In this document: positions 52,675 to 61,675 of the stretch, in pieces
How the letters are laid out: every line of letters begins with the position of its first letter
Position numbering within the stretch: position 1 is the stretch's first letter
Origin: Tautonia rosea
GTDB lineage: Bacteria; Planctomycetota; Planctomycetia; Isosphaerales; Isosphaeraceae
NCBI RefSeq assembly: GCF_012958305.1
Contig: NZ_JABBYO010000003.1
Span: 1 to 64,000 of the forward strand
Reading direction: 5' to 3'
DNA: 64,000 nt
Notes under the pieces: generated by a model
Database searches by the model: none
What the model was told of the DNA's origin: nothing
The model's input: the letters and a program-made list of their open reading frames with translations, nothing else
Program-made: the position numbers and the translations under genes

Positions 52675-53637
52675 ATGCGTATCGGACATCGGCGAGGGCT
52701 GGGACTGGCTGTCGCGCTGATTGGCGCCTTGGCCGGCAATGCCTCGGCGGGTGGTTTCATTTCGGATATCGCCCCCTGGGCCCACACGATTCCCCGTGTG
52801 GCCTACGCCCGTAATCTGCAAACCGGCGACCTCTACTACGCCCCTGCGATTCCTTACGGCCATTACGCCAAGGATCACGGAGCGGGTCTTGCCGGTGCCG
52901 CCGGCCACCTTCACGGTGCAGCGGCTCATCTCAAGGGTGCCCTTCACGGTGCCGGCGACCACCTGCACGGCTCGGGTCTTGGCCTGGGACACGGTGGTCA
53001 TGTTCACAGCTCGGGCCTTGGCCTCGGCCATGGAGACGGAGGTCATGACCTCGGTTCTGGCCTTGGACACGGTAGCCACGGACACGGCGGCCTCGGACTG
53101 GGCGGACTCGGGTCGGGTCTGGGGCTCGGCAAAGGGCTTGGGCTTGGCAAGGGAGGGCACGGAGGTTACGGCCTTCACGCTCCGATGAGCACTCCTCAGT
53201 TCGATCCGTCCGTGAATGGCGGCCATGCGTCCGGCAAGCACGGTGGGGGGTTGCTGGGTGGCTTCGGCCACGGTGGCGGCCTGGGTCTTGGTCACGGTAA
53301 CGGCCTTGGGCTCGGTCATGGACTCGGTGGCGGCCATGGGCACGGCAACGGTCTTGGGCTTGGCCACGGCGGTCATGGACTCGGTGACGGTCACGGGCAC
53401 GGGCACGGTCTCGGTCATGGAGGCCTGCACGACAAGCTTGGCGGACTGAAAGGTCTCGGCCATAGTGCCCTCGGCCACCTGAACGGGCTGCACCCAAGCA
53501 ATCAGGTCCGCTACTTTGTCGGAGCGGGTGGTCCGGTTCCACTAACTCCGGGTTACGTTCCCTACATCAATGTGACCCGATCGCCTCGAGATTTCTTCGC
53601 GTTCCCGCCCTACCTGAATCGGGCGCTTGACTACTGA
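52675..53637 (+). CDS. Secreted Gly/His/Leu-rich low-complexity protein
   Basis: 320 residues. A signal peptide (GLAVALIGALAGNASA) and a short ordered part (residues about 24-65: FISDIAPWAHTIPRVAY, DLYYAPAIPYGHYAKDHG) are followed by about 190 residues of Gly/His/Leu repeats such as GLGLGHG and GHGHGNGLGLGHG. The C-terminal 40 residues are again ordered (YFVGAGGPVPLTPGYVPYI). The His-rich repeats could bind metal or form a sticky surface matrix; the function is unknown. A weak AGGG precedes the ATG, and the start may be reached by re-initiation after a five-codon leader ORF. Confidence 0.78.
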   Translation: MRIGHRRGLGLAVALIGALAGNASAGGFISDIAPWAHTIPRVAYARNLQTGDLYYAPAIPYGHYAKDHGAGLAGAAGHLHGAAAHLKGALHGAGDHLHGSGLGLGHGGHVHSSGLGLGHGDGGHDLGSGLGHGSHGHGGLGLGGLGSGLGLGKGLGLGKGGHGGYGLHAPMSTPQFDPSVNGGHASGKHGGGLLGGFGHGGGLGLGHGNGLGLGHGLGGGHGHGNGLGLGHGGHGLGDGHGHGHGLGHGGLHDKLGGLKGLGHSALGHLNGLHPSNQVRYFVGAGGPVPLTPGYVPYINVTRSPRDFFAFPPYLNRALDY

Positions 53638-53664
53638 GCCCGCCTTCCGGGATTGAGACAGCAG

Positions 53665-53696
53665 GGCCGTTCGACCCGAGTCCGGGTCGAGCGGCC
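53665..53696 (+). terminator. 13-bp stem hairpin terminator
   Basis: Arms 53665-53677 and 53684-53696 pair over 13 bp with one G-T wobble around a six-base loop, 27 bp after the stop of the Gly/His-rich gene. No T-tract follows. Confidence 0.6.
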
Positions 53697-53756
53697 TCGC
53701 CGTTCACCGGAATCTGGATGATCGCGGGCGAACCCTTCGCACGGAGGCGAAAGCGT

Positions 53757-54281
53757 ATGAAATCGCACGTCATGATGCCGCTCGTGATCCTGGCGGCGCT
53801 GATTCTGCTGCCGTCCTTATCGCAAGCCCAAATGGACGGCCCAGCCGTTCCCGACATTCGGGAGCGAAGCGGTCTGTTCACCCGCATCGTCCCAATCGAG
53901 CCGAACCTCCCGGTCGACCGGAAACGGGATACCTTCTTCAACTCCAAGTGGATGCCCCGGAACCCGAGTCATTGGGGACGTTGGCCCAACTCCTGGAAAG
54001 ACGGCGGCCTGTATGGCCGGGTCTTGCCCGCGGGTTGCACAACCTGCCGATCCCCCTTCTTTCGGGGAGTTCCGGGATCCCAGACGGTCGATGCGGCCTG
54101 TGAACCCTTTAACCATGTGGACCGAGTTTTCGGCAACTTCATCAAGCCCTTCAAGCCGGTGGATGTTTACTACTCCGGCGGTTGCTATGTGCCGGTATAC
54201 GACCTCGACCCGATGGTCCCCGGCCCCGGCTGGTTCCCCTGGTGGGTCCCCGATTTCGCCAACAAGCATATCGGCGGCTGA
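53757..54281 (+). CDS. Small secreted protein, hypothetical
   Basis: 174 residues from the ATG at 53757 (GGAGGC upstream). A signal peptide (MPLVILAALILLPSLSQAQ) is followed by a Trp/Pro-rich sequence with five Cys, including AGCTTC and GGCYVPVYD, and a hydrophobic end GPGWFPWWVPDFANKH. No family is recognised. It is the third of a row of secreted proteins and may be a cell-envelope part. Confidence 0.75.
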   Translation: MKSHVMMPLVILAALILLPSLSQAQMDGPAVPDIRERSGLFTRIVPIEPNLPVDRKRDTFFNSKWMPRNPSHWGRWPNSWKDGGLYGRVLPAGCTTCRSPFFRGVPGSQTVDAACEPFNHVDRVFGNFIKPFKPVDVYYSGGCYVPVYDLDPMVPGPGWFPWWVPDFANKHIGG

Positions 54282-54623
54282 TGCCTTCAATTGGCACGAT
54301 GCCGACTCGGATCGTCTCGCTCGGGTGTTGGGCGCGATCTCCAGAACGGATCTTCTGGAGGGCGGGGCTCAGCACCCGTTTTGCATTCTGGGCATCAACC
54401 TCGATTCTCTCGTCCAGACTGACGCAAAGACTATTTCTCGTTCTCACTATTTCTACGGAACACGGCTTGCTGAGTTATTGCTCTGCTTTGCGGGGAGCTT
54501 GCCTGCCGAACCACGACGCAAGCGTCCTGGTTTGGAAGAGTTCATAGAGAGTTCATGAGATCTTCTCTGCATGCTCGGCCGCAACAAACTTCGAAGCGTA
54601 AACACCCTGGGAGCGACCCGACG
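54282..54623. other. Intergenic, no gene recognised
   Basis: 342 bp before the SDR gene. A frame is open from 54555 into the SDR gene, but no clear promoter or hairpin is seen. Confidence 0.4.
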
Positions 54624-55505
54624 ATGGCATCCAAGAACCTGTTGAATGAACCGACTCCGCCCTTTGAACCCCAGACTCAGAACCCTCCCGGCCTTGACGC
54701 CGAAATGACCCCTCGGCCCAGGCACTCGGCCGAGGCGTACAAGGCAGCGGGGAAGCTGACCGATCAGGTGGCCCTCATCACCGGTGGCGATTCCGGGATC
54801 GGCGCAGCGGTGGCCATCCTCTTCGCCAGGGAAGGGGCGGACGTGGCGATCGTCTACCTCCCCGAGGAACAACGAGACGCCGAGCACGTCCGTCAACACG
54901 TCGAGAAAATCGGCCGCCGCTGTCTTTGCATCCCCGGCGATCTGAAAGATTCATCCTTCTGTAATCAGGCCGTTGAGCAGACTGTTCGGAAGCTCGGAAA
55001 GCTTGATATCCTCGTCAACAATGCCGCCTATATGCCCAAACGCACAAACTTTGACGACATTACCGACGACGACCTCGACAAGGTGTTCCGAACCAACGTC
55101 TACTCCTTTTTCTACATGACTCGGGCTGCTGTGAAGCACCTGAAACCTGGCGCCGCGATCATCAACACCGGATCAGTTGCCGGGATGGAAGGCTCCAAGG
55201 CGATCCTCGACTACTCCGCGAGCAAGGCCGCTGTCCATGCCTTCACCAAGGCGCTGGCCCAGATGCTCGTCGATCGCCAGATCCGGGTCAACTGCGTCGC
55301 ACCCGGCCCCGTCTGGACCCCGTTGAATGCATCGGCTCGCGATGCTGACGAAATGGCCGAGTACGGCGGCAACGTGCCGATGGGTCGTCCGGGACAGCCT
55401 GAGGAGATGGCACCAGCCTTTGTTTACTTCGCGTCGAACCCTGACAGCAGCTACGTCACCGGCGAGGTTCTTTCGCTTTACGGCGGCGTGACCCAGGCCG
55501 GCTAA
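54624..55505 (+). CDS. SDR oxidoreductase, YghA/general-stress type
   Basis: 293 residues from the ATG at 54624 with GGGAGCGA upstream. The N-terminal 45 residues (PPGLDAEMTPRPRHSAE) are the extension typical of YghA/GSP39-like dehydrogenases. The Rossmann part has ALITGGDSGIG, NNAAYM, and the catalytic Ser in INTGSVAG with YSASKAA (Tyr-x3-Lys). All catalytic residues are intact. It is followed by DUF3140 in the same direction, a pair that suggests a stress-response role. Confidence 0.95.
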   Translation: MASKNLLNEPTPPFEPQTQNPPGLDAEMTPRPRHSAEAYKAAGKLTDQVALITGGDSGIGAAVAILFAREGADVAIVYLPEEQRDAEHVRQHVEKIGRRCLCIPGDLKDSSFCNQAVEQTVRKLGKLDILVNNAAYMPKRTNFDDITDDDLDKVFRTNVYSFFYMTRAAVKHLKPGAAIINTGSVAGMEGSKAILDYSASKAAVHAFTKALAQMLVDRQIRVNCVAPGPVWTPLNASARDADEMAEYGGNVPMGRPGQPEEMAPAFVYFASNPDSSYVTGEVLSLYGGVTQAG

Positions 55506-55628
55506 CGGGGCCAGAGCTCCGATACTCCTCACCTGCCGTCTGACCCCAAGGTCTCGGGCGAGACGGTTGGTGAGGACCCCCGACGAACTTTCTTCCGATC
55601 CCGCCCGTCTTTCGAGAGTCTGACCGCA

Positions 55629-56000
55629 ATGGCTGACGCAATCGGCGCCCGAGCCGAAGAACATCGTCGCAAACGCCGACAGGAAACAATTCAGAATTTC
55701 AAGGAGCACGTCAACCTCACCGCCCGGCAGCTGGAGCGCTGGCTCCAGACCGAAGACTCTCGATCTTCGGGGCGACGTCGGGCTGGTGCGAGCGAATCCA
55801 TCGGCCACGAATCCGGCCGGAAAATCGTGGGCTTGCTCCGGAAAAACACAAGTGAATACGATGGGAAAGACCTCGCTCACATGCGAAAGGTGGTCGGCTA
55901 CATCAAGCGTCACCTGAATCAACGACCCGACGGCGACATCACCGAGACCCGCTGGCGCTATTCGCTCATGAACTGGGGCCATGATCCGCTAAAGACCTAA
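55629..56000 (+). CDS. DUF3140 protein
   Basis: 123 residues. It contains the family segments FKEHVNLTARQLERWLQT, GHESGRKIVGLL, LAHMRKVVGYIKRHLNQRP and TRWRYSLMNWGHDPLK. DUF3140 proteins are small, basic and possibly DNA-related; the function is unknown. It lies 123 bp after the stress SDR gene and 189 bp before tex on the same strand. Confidence 0.92.
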   Translation: MADAIGARAEEHRRKRRQETIQNFKEHVNLTARQLERWLQTEDSRSSGRRRAGASESIGHESGRKIVGLLRKNTSEYDGKDLAHMRKVVGYIKRHLNQRPDGDITETRWRYSLMNWGHDPLKT

Positions 56001-56189
56001 ATGGGCGGAAACCAGCTGCAACGCTTGACATCCGACAGTCTCTTCCTCTATGGTGCAGCCTCCATCGCCGCGCACAGGCCAGGCTGCGCGCCGCATGTTC
56101 ACGTTCGACCCGGGCGCCCCGACCCTGTCGATCGGCCCCGCGCCCGAGGGTCTCCGCCGTCCCCGCGTGCTTGCCAGGTGGTCGCTCCC

Positions 56190-59100
56190 ATGGACACCCC
56201 GATTCCCGTCGATCTGGGCCGGATTGCACAAGATCTGCAAATCCGACGACTTCAGGTCGAAAGTGTTGTTCAGTTGCTCGACGAGGGCAACACCGTCCCC
56301 TTCATCACCCGGTACCGCAAAGAAAAGACCGGGAACCTGGAGGAGACGGCGATTCGCGAGATCCAGCGGCGGGTCGCGCGACTCCGGGAACTGGCCGAAC
56401 GCAAGCAGACCGTGCTGCGATCGATCGAGGCCCAGGGACGGCTGACTGAGGAACTTGCCGAGGCGATCAAGCGCGCCGACACCCCCCAACGCCTCGAAGA
56501 CCTCTACCTGCCCTTCAAGCCGAAGAAGCGCACCAAGGCCGGCGACGCCCGTGAGAAGGGGCTCGAACCGCTCGCCCTGCGCATCTGGAACCGCGATGAA
56601 ACCCTGACCGACCTCCGCGCCGCCGCCGAGGCCTTTGTTGATCCCTCCAAGGGGGTTGATTCGGTCGATCAGGTCATCGAAGGGGTCGGCCATATCCTCG
56701 CGGAGTCGATCAGCGAGCTGGCCAACGTGCGCGACGCCGTCCGCCGTGTCGTCTGGCGCCTCGGCCGGGTCGTCACCCGCAAGGCCGACAATCTGCCCGA
56801 GGGGCAGGGGACCAAGTACGCCGACTACTTCGAATACGCCGAACCGGTCGGCCAGGTTCCTCCTCACCGCGTCCTGGCCATCAATCGCGGTGACAAGGAA
56901 GGCCCCTTGAAGGTGAAGATCGAGGTCCCCCGCGAGGATCTGGAACGAACCATCCGCGCCCAGCTCCCGCTCGAAGATCACCCCCAGTCCGAGGCCTTCA
57001 CCAACGCCGCGATTGACGCGCTCGATCGCCTGCTCATGCCAAGCCTCGAACGGGAAGTCCGCCGCGAACTGACCGAGCGGGCCGAGCAGCACGCCGTCGA
57101 GGTTTTTGCCCGCAACCTTCGCAGCCTCTTGCTCCAGCCGCCGATTCCCAAGCAGACGGTCCTGGCCCTCGACCCCGGTTTCCGGACCGGTTGCAAGGTC
57201 GTCGTGCTCGACCCGATGGGGACCGTCAAGGAGCACGGCGTCATCTTTCTCATGCCCGCGTACCGTCGGGCCGAAGGCAAGCGCTACCTGAAAGATCTCG
57301 TCGCCCGGCACGAGGTCGAGGTCATCGCCATCGGCAACGGCACCGCCAGCCGAGAGACCGAGGAACTGATCGTCGAGGTGCTCGAAGAAGGCACCCGCTT
57401 CCACGAAATGGCCCTTCGAGGCGAGGAATACATCCCCCCGCCGCCCGACGTCCAGGACCTTCCCCCGCTCCAGGCCCCCGAAACCTTCGGCTCCGGCCTC
57501 GTCGAGCAAGGTGCGGCTACTCCCTCCGACACTTCAGCGTCTCCGGAGGCCGAGGCCACTCCCTCTCCGGCCTCCGCCGCGGACATCCCGGCCGAGGAAC
57601 GCCCCGCCACCCCAATCGCCGGCGAGGTTCCCGAGCGCCCCGAGCCCACGGCTCCCGGTCCCGCTCCCGAGCAGCCACACCCTTCGGCTGCGGAAGTGGC
57701 CTCGGCTCTGCCCGAAACTGCCTCCAATCCACCGGCTCAGCCCTCCGCCGACTCCTCCCCGGCCGATGGCTCGACCACCAACGGCAACTCCGACCCCCAG
57801 TCTGGTGATTCGACCGCAGAAGCCCTGCCTCCGATCCGTGGCGGTGCTCCGACCGACGGGGAACAACGGCCCGAACCCGACCCGCAGAACCCCCCTCCCA
57901 CCGGTCCTCAGCCCGACCTTCCTGCCGAACCCGACCCCAGCGCCGTGCCCCCTGCTCAGTCCGAAGGCGAACCCCACAGCGTCGAGCATGAGACCGAGCA
58001 GGCCGATCAGGCCGCCAATGACCGAGTCCCTCCTCCCGAAGGGCCGGAAGCATCGCATTCGTTCTCAAGCTTTGCCGAAGCCCCAGCCGCAGGCCCTGGT
58101 GACTCCTCTCCCGCGGAACCCACCCCCGAACCTCAGGTCGCCTCAACCCCGGTTGCCGAAGCTCCGCCTACCGAACCCGCCCTCGATCACGCTCCCCAGC
58201 CCGAGGCCGAGGTGGCCCGCGCCGAACTCGGCGGGGGTGAGATCGAAGCCGCCCCGCTGCCTGCCGAGGCCCCTGATCCCTCTGCCTCTCCCTCCGCTGA
58301 AGCTGCCGAAGGCCAACCCGCCGAAGGGGCTGCCGGCTCGGCCGTGGTCGACCTGACCAAGCCCCCCGTTGGCATGACCGGCAAGCCCAAGGGGCAGCAG
58401 CCCTCCGGCAAAAAGCAACGCGACCGCGACCAGCGACCCAAGCCGAAAGGTCCTCCCCCTCCGCCAATGCCCCACCCGGCCGACCCGATTCTCTCCCGGC
58501 TCTCTTACGTAATCGTCAACGAGGCCGGCGCTAGTGTTTACTCGGCCAGTCCCGTCGGCAAGGAAGAGTTCCCGAACTACGACGCCACCACCCGAGGCAC
58601 CGTCTCCATCGGTCGACGGCTCCAGGACCCCCTGGCCGAACTGGTCAAGATCGAGCCCCAGAACATCGGCGTCGGTCTTTACCAGCACGATGTCGGCACG
58701 AAGCAGCTCAAGGAATCGCTCGAATCGGTCATCGAGAGTTGCGTCAACTATGTCGGCGTCGACCTGAACTCGGCCAGCATCCCCTTGCTGCGGCACGTCT
58801 CGGGCCTGAATTCGTTGACCGCTCGCCGACTTGTCGAGTTCCGCAACCAGCATGGGCCATTCGCCCGACGCGACCAGATCCTCCAAGTCGAAGGCATCGG
58901 CGACGCCACGTTCACCCAGGCCGCCGGTTTCCTCAAGATCCTTGAAGGGGAAAACCCGCTCGACCGCACCTGGGTCCACCCCGAGAGCTACCCGGCTGCC
59001 GAGAAACTTCTGACCCGCCTCGGCTTCGAACTGCCCGCCTTGCTCGACAGAGAACGGCTTGCCGCCCTGCAGGCTCAGCTGCTCGAACTGAAGGACAAGC

Positions 59101-60080
59101 CCGAGGAACTCGCCGCCATCGCGCAGGAACTCGAACTCGGCGAGCCCACGCTCGTCGATATTCTCGAGGCCCTCGCCCGCCCCGGCCGCGACCCTCGAGA
59201 AGACCTGCCCAAGCCTGTCTTCAAGAAGGGCTTCCTGAAGCTTGAAGACCTTCAGCCCGGCATGGAGCTTCGTGGCACCGTCCTGAATGTCGTTGACTTT
59301 GGTGCCTTCGTCGACATCGGCCTCAAGGACTCCGGCCTCGTTCACATCAGCCAGCTCGCCAACCGCTACGTCAAGAGCCCGCACGACGTGGTCAGCGTGG
59401 GAGACGTGGTCACTGTCTGGGTCCTCAGCGTCGATCAGGACCGCAAGAAGGTCTCGCTCACCATGGTTCCTCCCGGCACCGAACGCCCGAAAGGGCGCGG
59501 CCACGGTGGCGAGGGTGAGGGCGAAGGCCGCCCCCCTCGCGGTCGCGGTCGCGGTCGCGGCCCTGGACGTGCCCAGGAAGGTCAGGGGCCGCCCCCCGAG
59601 GGTGCCGCTCCTCCCGCAGATTCCGGCGAACGCCGCCCGGGCTCCGGTCGGATCCCCGGCCCACCCATGCGGGCTCAGCAAGCTCAACGTGGTCGCGGTG
59701 GACCCGGTGGTCGAGGGGGGCCTGGCGGAGGTGCCTCCCGCTTCGGCCGTGGCGGACCTGGTGGCGGTCGCGGTGGACCCGGAGGCGGTCGACCCGATCA
59801 GGGCGGACCGCCCTCTCCTCGTCCGACCACCCCACGAAAACCCGCTCCTCCTCCTGAGCCGCTCTCCCAGGACGCCATCAAGGGCTCCGTCCCGCTCCGT
59901 TCCTTCGGTCAGCTCGCCCAGCTCTGGAAGGCCCGTGTCGACGATGAGCCTTCGGAGCAGGGGGGAGACGCACAGACCAATCCCCCAGGTCCTCAGGGAG
60001 AATCAGCCCCGCCAGCCGATCAGGGAACGCCATCCAACCCTCCTTCGGCCGCTCCTGAGGATCCCAAACCGGCTGAGTAA
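56190..60080 (+). CDS. tex: Tex-family RNA-binding transcription accessory protein with giant insertion
   Basis: 1296 residues from the ATG at 56190 (AGGTGG upstream); Tex is usually near 750-800. The N-terminal helical domain is intact (FITRYRKEKTGNLEETAIRE, LYLPFKPKKRTKA). The YqgF domain starts at about 320 (LALDPGFRTGCKV), reaches IAIGNGTASRETEELI and is then broken by about 350 Pro/Ala/Glu/Ser-rich residues (about 412-760) before YVIVNEAGASVYSAS resumes. The helix-hairpin-helix part (GVDLNSASIPLLRHVSGLN) and S1 domain (1024-1092, VDFGAFVDIGLKDSGLVHIS) follow. A tail of about 200 residues is rich in RGG/GRGG repeats. The core motifs are normal, so it is probably functional in RNA/transcription control; the insert and tail are the oddities. 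Confidence 0.93.
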   Translation: MDTPIPVDLGRIAQDLQIRRLQVESVVQLLDEGNTVPFITRYRKEKTGNLEETAIREIQRRVARLRELAERKQTVLRSIEAQGRLTEELAEAIKRADTPQRLEDLYLPFKPKKRTKAGDAREKGLEPLALRIWNRDETLTDLRAAAEAFVDPSKGVDSVDQVIEGVGHILAESISELANVRDAVRRVVWRLGRVVTRKADNLPEGQGTKYADYFEYAEPVGQVPPHRVLAINRGDKEGPLKVKIEVPREDLERTIRAQLPLEDHPQSEAFTNAAIDALDRLLMPSLEREVRRELTERAEQHAVEVFARNLRSLLLQPPIPKQTVLALDPGFRTGCKVVVLDPMGTVKEHGVIFLMPAYRRAEGKRYLKDLVARHEVEVIAIGNGTASRETEELIVEVLEEGTRFHEMALRGEEYIPPPPDVQDLPPLQAPETFGSGLVEQGAATPSDTSASPEAEATPSPASAADIPAEERPATPIAGEVPERPEPTAPGPAPEQPHPSAAEVASALPETASNPPAQPSADSSPADGSTTNGNSDPQSGDSTAEALPPIRGGAPTDGEQRPEPDPQNPPPTGPQPDLPAEPDPSAVPPAQSEGEPHSVEHETEQADQAANDRVPPPEGPEASHSFSSFAEAPAAGPGDSSPAEPTPEPQVASTPVAEAPPTEPALDHAPQPEAEVARAELGGGEIEAAPLPAEAPDPSASPSAEAAEGQPAEGAAGSAVVDLTKPPVGMTGKPKGQQPSGKKQRDRDQRPKPKGPPPPPMPHPADPILSRLSYVIVNEAGASVYSASPVGKEEFPNYDATTRGTVSIGRRLQDPLAELVKIEPQNIGVGLYQHDVGTKQLKESLESVIESCVNYVGVDLNSASIPLLRHVSGLNSLTARRLVEFRNQHGPFARRDQILQVEGIGDATFTQAAGFLKILEGENPLDRTWVHPESYPAAEKLLTRLGFELPALLDRERLAALQAQLLELKDKPEELAAIAQELELGEPTLVDILEALARPGRDPREDLPKPVFKKGFLKLEDLQPGMELRGTVLNVVDFGAFVDIGLKDSGLVHISQLANRYVKSPHDVVSVGDVVTVWVLSVDQDRKKVSLTMVPPGTERPKGRGHGGEGEGEGRPPRGRGRGRGPGRAQEGQGPPPEGAAPPADSGERRPGSGRIPGPPMRAQQAQRGRGGPGGRGGPGGGASRFGRGGPGGGRGGPGGGRPDQGGPPSPRPTTPRKPAPPPEPLSQDAIKGSVPLRSFGQLAQLWKARVDDEPSEQGGDAQTNPPGPQGESAPPADQGTPSNPPSAAPEDPKPAE

Positions 60081-60144
60081 GCCATTCCCCTCCCTCATCG
60101 AGCCCGATCGATCGCCTCCCCCTCTCCTCGAAGGATTGAGACGA

Positions 60145-60166
60145 TCTCTCGGGCCGACCCGAGAGA
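60145..60166 (+). terminator. Hairpin terminator after tex
   Basis: A perfect 9-bp stem TCTCTCGGG/CCCGAGAGA around the loop CCGA, 64 bp after the tex stop codon. No T-tract follows, so assignment rests on stem and position. Confidence 0.6.
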
Positions 60167-60293
60167 CAACCCTTGGCCGACTTCGCCCCGCGCCTAGAAT
60201 CTCTTATCATCATGGGCCGAATCGTCTGACGACCACCTTCATACGATCGGTCCCTACCCGTGTTTCGCACCCGGAGAGCGACCGGTCACCACC

Positions 60294-61556
60294 ATGTGGC
60301 GATTCGCCTGGAAAAACCTGCTTACCCGCCCCCTGCGGACGATCCTTGCCCTCATCGGCCTCTCGATCCCGATCGTCGGCGTCCTGGGACTCTACAGCGT
60401 CTCCGGGGGCTTGAAAAACCTGGTAGACGATACGCTGAAGCAAATCCAGGGGGTGATCGTCCTTCGAGAAAACGCTCCCAGTCCGGTCTTCAGCAGCCTC
60501 GAAGCCGATTACGTCGAACGGATCGCGCAAATACCCCATGTCCGGAGCGTTGCACCCGAGGTCTGGGGTATCCCTCCCTCGATTGAAGGCTCAAGCCTGA
60601 TCGCCAAGGCTGCCGCCAGTGAGTTGGTCGGTCGCATCCGCGGCCAGTCGCGCGAACAACGCATGCAAGGCATGTTCGACGCCATCGTCCTTTCCGGTCA
60701 GGACATTCCGAGTCACGAAGGACTCAATACCGCAGTCTTCGCCAATGCCATGCTCCCTCCCGAGGAAGGAGGCGGTCGCTTCCTTGAGCGTCGCGATATC
60801 AACGAAAACCGCGTCGTCATCAGTCGCAAGATTGCCAAGGACCTGGCCAATCCCGACGGTACTCCCAAACAGGTCGGCCAGACCCTCACCATCGGTTCCG
60901 GAGACGAGGCCGAAGCCTTCGAAATCATCGGCATTTACGACACCGGATCGATGTTCCTCGACGTGGTTATCATCACCGACATCAATGTCGCCCGTCGCAT
61001 CCTCAAGGAACCCGAATCCAAGATTTCCTGCATCTATGTCGAGGCTGACGACCCCCGTCGCATGGAGGAAGTTTCCAACGCCATCGAGACCGAAATCCCC
61101 AATATCGACGCGCGCAATATGGATGAATTTTCTCAGAACTTCACCCGCTTACTTGGTGATCTCGATACCTTCTTGCTCATGATCGTGAGCCTGGCCTTGC
61201 TCGTCGGTGTGGTGGGCATCGTCAACACCATGCTCATGAGCACCACCGAACGCTTTGCCGAATTCGGCGTCCTCCGCACTAACGGCTGGTCCCGCGGCGA
61301 CGTGCTGCTGCTTGTCACGGCCGAAAGCGCCTATCTCGGTCTCTGGGCCGGCCTCATTGGCTGCGGCCTGACGCTCGGGCTCGTCGCCATCGGCAACCAG
61401 TTCATCGGCGGTGGTCTCCAACTGGTCATCGGTCCTGGTCTGATCGCTTTCGGCCTCGCCCTGTCGGTGGTCATGGGAGTCCTTGGCGGCCTTTACCCCG
61501 CCTGGCGAGCGTCCCGGCTCGTCCCAATGGATGCCATCCGACTGGGTGGACATTGA
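60294..61556 (+). CDS. ABC transporter permease (FtsX/MacB-like)
   Basis: 420 residues. An N-terminal helix (TILALIGLSIPIVGVLGLYSV) is followed by a MacB-type core domain (about 40-280) and three C-terminal helices: LMIVSLALLVGVVGIVNTML, a helix after GVLRTNGWSRGDVLLLV, and LALSVVMGVLGGLYPAWRAS. The conserved NTMLMSTTERFAEFGVLRT loop marks the FtsX family. It lies 119 bp before an ATPase gene and probably forms a LolCDE/MacB-like exporter; no adaptor gene is nearby. Confidence 0.92.
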   Translation: MWRFAWKNLLTRPLRTILALIGLSIPIVGVLGLYSVSGGLKNLVDDTLKQIQGVIVLRENAPSPVFSSLEADYVERIAQIPHVRSVAPEVWGIPPSIEGSSLIAKAAASELVGRIRGQSREQRMQGMFDAIVLSGQDIPSHEGLNTAVFANAMLPPEEGGGRFLERRDINENRVVISRKIAKDLANPDGTPKQVGQTLTIGSGDEAEAFEIIGIYDTGSMFLDVVIITDINVARRILKEPESKISCIYVEADDPRRMEEVSNAIETEIPNIDARNMDEFSQNFTRLLGDLDTFLLMIVSLALLVGVVGIVNTMLMSTTERFAEFGVLRTNGWSRGDVLLLVTAESAYLGLWAGLIGCGLTLGLVAIGNQFIGGGLQLVIGPGLIAFGLALSVVMGVLGGLYPAWRASRLVPMDAIRLGGH

Positions 61557-61675
61557 TCACTCGGCGTCTTGGCAATGCAACTGCGTTTCCACTCCGATTC
61601 GATTGACCCAATCCGTACTGAACTGTACGCATCCCCTTTACGCCTCCCGCTTCTCGCTCCGACCGAGGCCCTGCG

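Noticed and set aside
52980-53450. Possible CRISPR-like direct repeats in the Gly/His gene
   Set aside because: The repeats are short, irregular and in frame with GLGLGHG peptides; there are no spacers.
55989-57509. 506-codon minus-strand frame opposite tex
   Set aside because: It is antisense to well-conserved Tex sequence; long antisense frames are expected from GC-rich codon bias.
58143-59687. 514-codon minus-strand frame opposite tex
   Set aside because: It is antisense to the tex insert and S1 region and has no recognisable motif.
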